NCBI GenBank assembly: GCA_001586965.3
Contig: LUCW03000200.1
Span: 20,001-55,000 of the forward strand
DNA length: 35,000 nt
Direction: 5' to 3'
Source of the DNA: Sphaeroforma sirkka
Lineage: Eukaryota; Opisthokonta; Ichthyosporea; Ichthyophonida
The translations under genes and the position numbers were made by a program. The notes under the pieces are model-generated. The model was not told the DNA's origin. It did not search any database and worked only from the letters and a program-made list of their open reading frames with translations. Positions 33,285 to 35,000 of the stretch are shown piece by piece; positions within the stretch are counted from its first letter, which is position 1, and each line of letters begins with the position of its first letter.

Positions 33285-34060
33285 CTGGTATATTGAGGTA
33301 TGGCATCCGGTTGTTTGTATAATACCAAGTCAGGCACATTGGGACACTTTGGATGCTTTGCATCATAAGCTACACTATCTATATCAGACAAAAGTTCATC
33401 TACTTCAACCTCTGCCACACCTGCCTGTTTCGCTATTTCTACTATACCTGAAGTATCTAAGTCAGGATCCTTCTCAAGACCCCTCACTTCATATTCTCTA
33501 TCTTCTACCATCCATTCAGCTGGCAAAACTTATCCTGTAGCCGTGGTATGTCATGTACCCTCTCGTTCTTCACGCCTCAAATTCTGCATAGACACGGGTT
33601 GCTCCTCACTAACATCTTCATGGGCAGACCCAGCTGCAGCCCCCACAGCAACAGTTCTAGTTAACTCTGCCACTGCTTCTTCCAACTCCTTTGCCGGGAC
33701 TATCTTCAATACCTTGTTCCGCCATGGTAAGTTCCACTCCAAGTACTGTAGTGTTTGATAACCAATAAGTATCTGACAGTTTATAGAAATACTGTCTACT
33801 ATTTGGAAGTCTAATGTCACATATTCTGTCAATGAACTCCACATAGACATAAAGTGTATCTGAGTCCGAACTTCTCCCGATGGTTTTAGCACCCCCATTT
33901 CCCCAATTCCTGTAAATGAGGCTCCACCATAAGCTGATATTTTTAAGTTTAAGTGTTTTACTAAAGTAGTGTATATCAGCGATGGGGTTGCCCCTGTGTC
34001 AAGATATCCTTGTAGTAAGTTACGCTCAAATAACTGTACCTGGACGTTCTCGCTGAGTAG
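33285..34060 (-). pseudogene. Gypsy-A protease and protease-RT linker
   Basis: On the minus strand, GYLDTGATPSLIYTTL (DTG near 33990) is the retropepsin active site. LDFQIVDSISINCQILIGY follows (second conserved block of the protease). After a Lys/Glu/Ala linker, another frame (33260-33526) gives KHPKCPNVPDLVLYKQPDAI and runs into the RT N-terminus across the Gypsy-B insertion. Its last residues past 33285 are Gypsy-B LTR sequence. The protease triad itself looks intact. Confidence 0.75.
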
Positions 34061-34144
34061 TCAGGGAGACGTTGCGTCTTTATTAGATTATGTAGATTAT
34101 TGAACAATAACTAGGACTCTATGAGTCATGTGTTCAGTCTTGAA

Positions 34145-34218
34145 CACAAACTAGGTTTATCAGATTCTAAGATCTGATAACCACAAACTAAGTTTATCAG
34201 ATCATAAGATATGATAAT
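34145..34218 (-). repeat. 37-bp direct repeat with inverted repeats between Gypsy-A gag and protease
   Basis: CACAAACTAGGTTTATCAG begins unit 1 (34145-34181); CACAAACTAAGTTTATCAG begins unit 2 (34182-34218). Unit 1 contains a perfect inverted repeat TTATCAGAT/ATCTGATAA with a 6-base loop; unit 2 has an imperfect version. Confidence 0.82.
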
Positions 34219-34285
34219 TCCGGCTAAACTAAGGTTTATCCTGCTGTATGGGTAATACGACCACTACCTCAGTGACACTCCCAAG

Positions 34286-35000
34286 TCACTCAGACTTGGC
34301 TGGAGCAAACACCACAGCGCCTCCTACTGCACCCGCTGTTGCTGCTGCCGGTTTCACTGTTGCTGTAGCGACTGCTGCCCCCAACGCACCTGAGGACACA
34401 GCTGCCTTGCTCAAAGCCAATACCACAGCCGCCTCCTCCCACTTCTTACATTGTCCTGCTCTGCCTATCTTTGGTTTCTTACGGACCTGCTGTGGCGCCC
34501 CACTCGGTCCTTTAAAGGACAATTACATTCTAAGTGCTGGCAACTGCGGCACAAATGACACCCAGTATAATGTGCCGATCCAAGAGTCTGCCATGCGGCC
34601 CCCATGGCACACTCATTACGGTTTCCTTATCCTCTAATGGGTCTTGCTGCAATTAACAGTTCAGCCTGTACCTTGACTACAAGAGGCAGCCCCCCCCCCG
34701 GGAATCATACGCACTCTCAACAACAACTCTCTCTCTCTCTCTTCTTTGGGACAACAGGCCATGACGAAATTACGGATGTGCACCTCCAAAGATTTAAGTT
34801 CTCCATTACTTCTTACCCGAAGACAGGATTGTCGATCATTGCGTTGATCCCTGCTCTGACAAATTCACAGCAAGAGATGGTTCAATCATGCAAGCGACTT
34901 CTCGAGAACGCTGCATTGATAACAGCCAAAAATTCTCAATTACAGCATTCAACTTGGGCGATTCCGCAATTTTGGCCAAGCCTACGACCCCTTTTGCTGC
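34286..35000 (-). pseudogene. Gypsy-A gag, C-terminal part, continues beyond the window
   Basis: A minus-strand zinc knuckle, CHLCRSCQHLECNC (C-x2-C-x4-H-x4-C, near 34550-34590), marks nucleocapsid. After a frame change the tail is Ala/Val-rich (34286-34522: KKPKIGRAGQCKKWEEAAVV, then Ala-rich repeats). Upstream (to 35000) an open stretch AAKGVVGLAKIAESPKLNAV may be capsid, broken by stops around 34840. A poly-C run (34686-34695) and a CT repeat (about 34726-34742) lie in between. Confidence 0.55.

Larger units (their letters stand above)
22563..35000 (-). mobile_element. Gypsy-A: Ty3/Gypsy element on the minus strand, split by Gypsy-B, extends past window end
   Basis: Reading on the minus strand from 35000 downwards: gag zinc knuckle (about 34550-34590), protease DTG (about 33990), the N-terminal pol segment (33285-33530), then after the Gypsy-B insertion RT (25560-26354), RNase H (25091-25528), a methyltransferase-like domain (about 24697-24972), integrase (23555-24234) and its C-terminal tail (22781-23548). 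This is the Gypsy order (RT before integrase). Frames are broken in several places, so the copy is inactive. Confidence 0.8.

Noticed and set aside
34248..34637. 129-codon Ala/Thr-rich frame on the plus strand
   Set aside because: It is the complement of the Gypsy-A gag tail; the opposite strand carries the zinc knuckle and is colinear with the element.

Overview
This is nuclear DNA of a eukaryote with spliceosomal introns. The only host gene I recognise is AP3D1, the delta subunit of the AP-3 adaptor complex. It is split into at least 16 exons with GT-AG junctions, many with GTATGT- or GTACGT-like donors. Its acidic/basic hinge and its ear, with a GHHVC motif, look closest to animal delta-adaptins as I remember them. 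Long (TA)n tracts and stacked LTR retrotransposons fill the rest. A unicellular relative of animals or fungi (for example an ichthyosporean or a chytrid) is a reasonable guess, but the sequence does not settle it.

Layout. Positions 1-6740 (+) hold the 3' part of AP3D1; the 5' exons lie before the window. Positions 6741-9160 hold empty AT-rich DNA, a Ty3/Gypsy remnant, about 550 bp of TA-rich microsatellite, a reversed 3' fragment of a Ty1/Copia element and a broken Gypsy integrase. Positions 9161-14888 (+) are a nearly complete Copia element (Copia-1) with 448/450-bp LTRs; one frameshift and three in-frame stops break its gag-pol. Positions 14889-16105 carry decayed Gypsy pieces on the minus strand (Gypsy-C). 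Positions 16106-16380 are a pure (TA)n tract, and its last base touches the LTR of a second, heavily decayed Copia element (Copia-2, 16381-22166, +). From 22781 to the window end, a Gypsy element on the minus strand (Gypsy-A) is split by a younger Gypsy element on the plus strand (Gypsy-B, 26355-33284). Removing Gypsy-B and one copy of its CTGG target duplication rejoins the Gypsy-A reading frame.

How the parts relate. AP3D1 is a housekeeping vesicle-coat gene. Everything downstream is selfish DNA encoding the usual gag, protease, integrase, reverse transcriptase and RNase H. Two points stand out. First, Gypsy-A and Gypsy-B both carry an extra domain between RNase H and the DDE integrase. It resembles the NPP(Y/F/W)-type adenine methyltransferase-like domain known from DIRS-type elements. 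Second, the gag gene of Gypsy-B is interrupted by a tRNA-like sequence on the opposite strand, with pol III A- and B-box-like motifs and a T-run. No complete tRNA, rRNA, CRISPR array or bacterial-type operon is visible.
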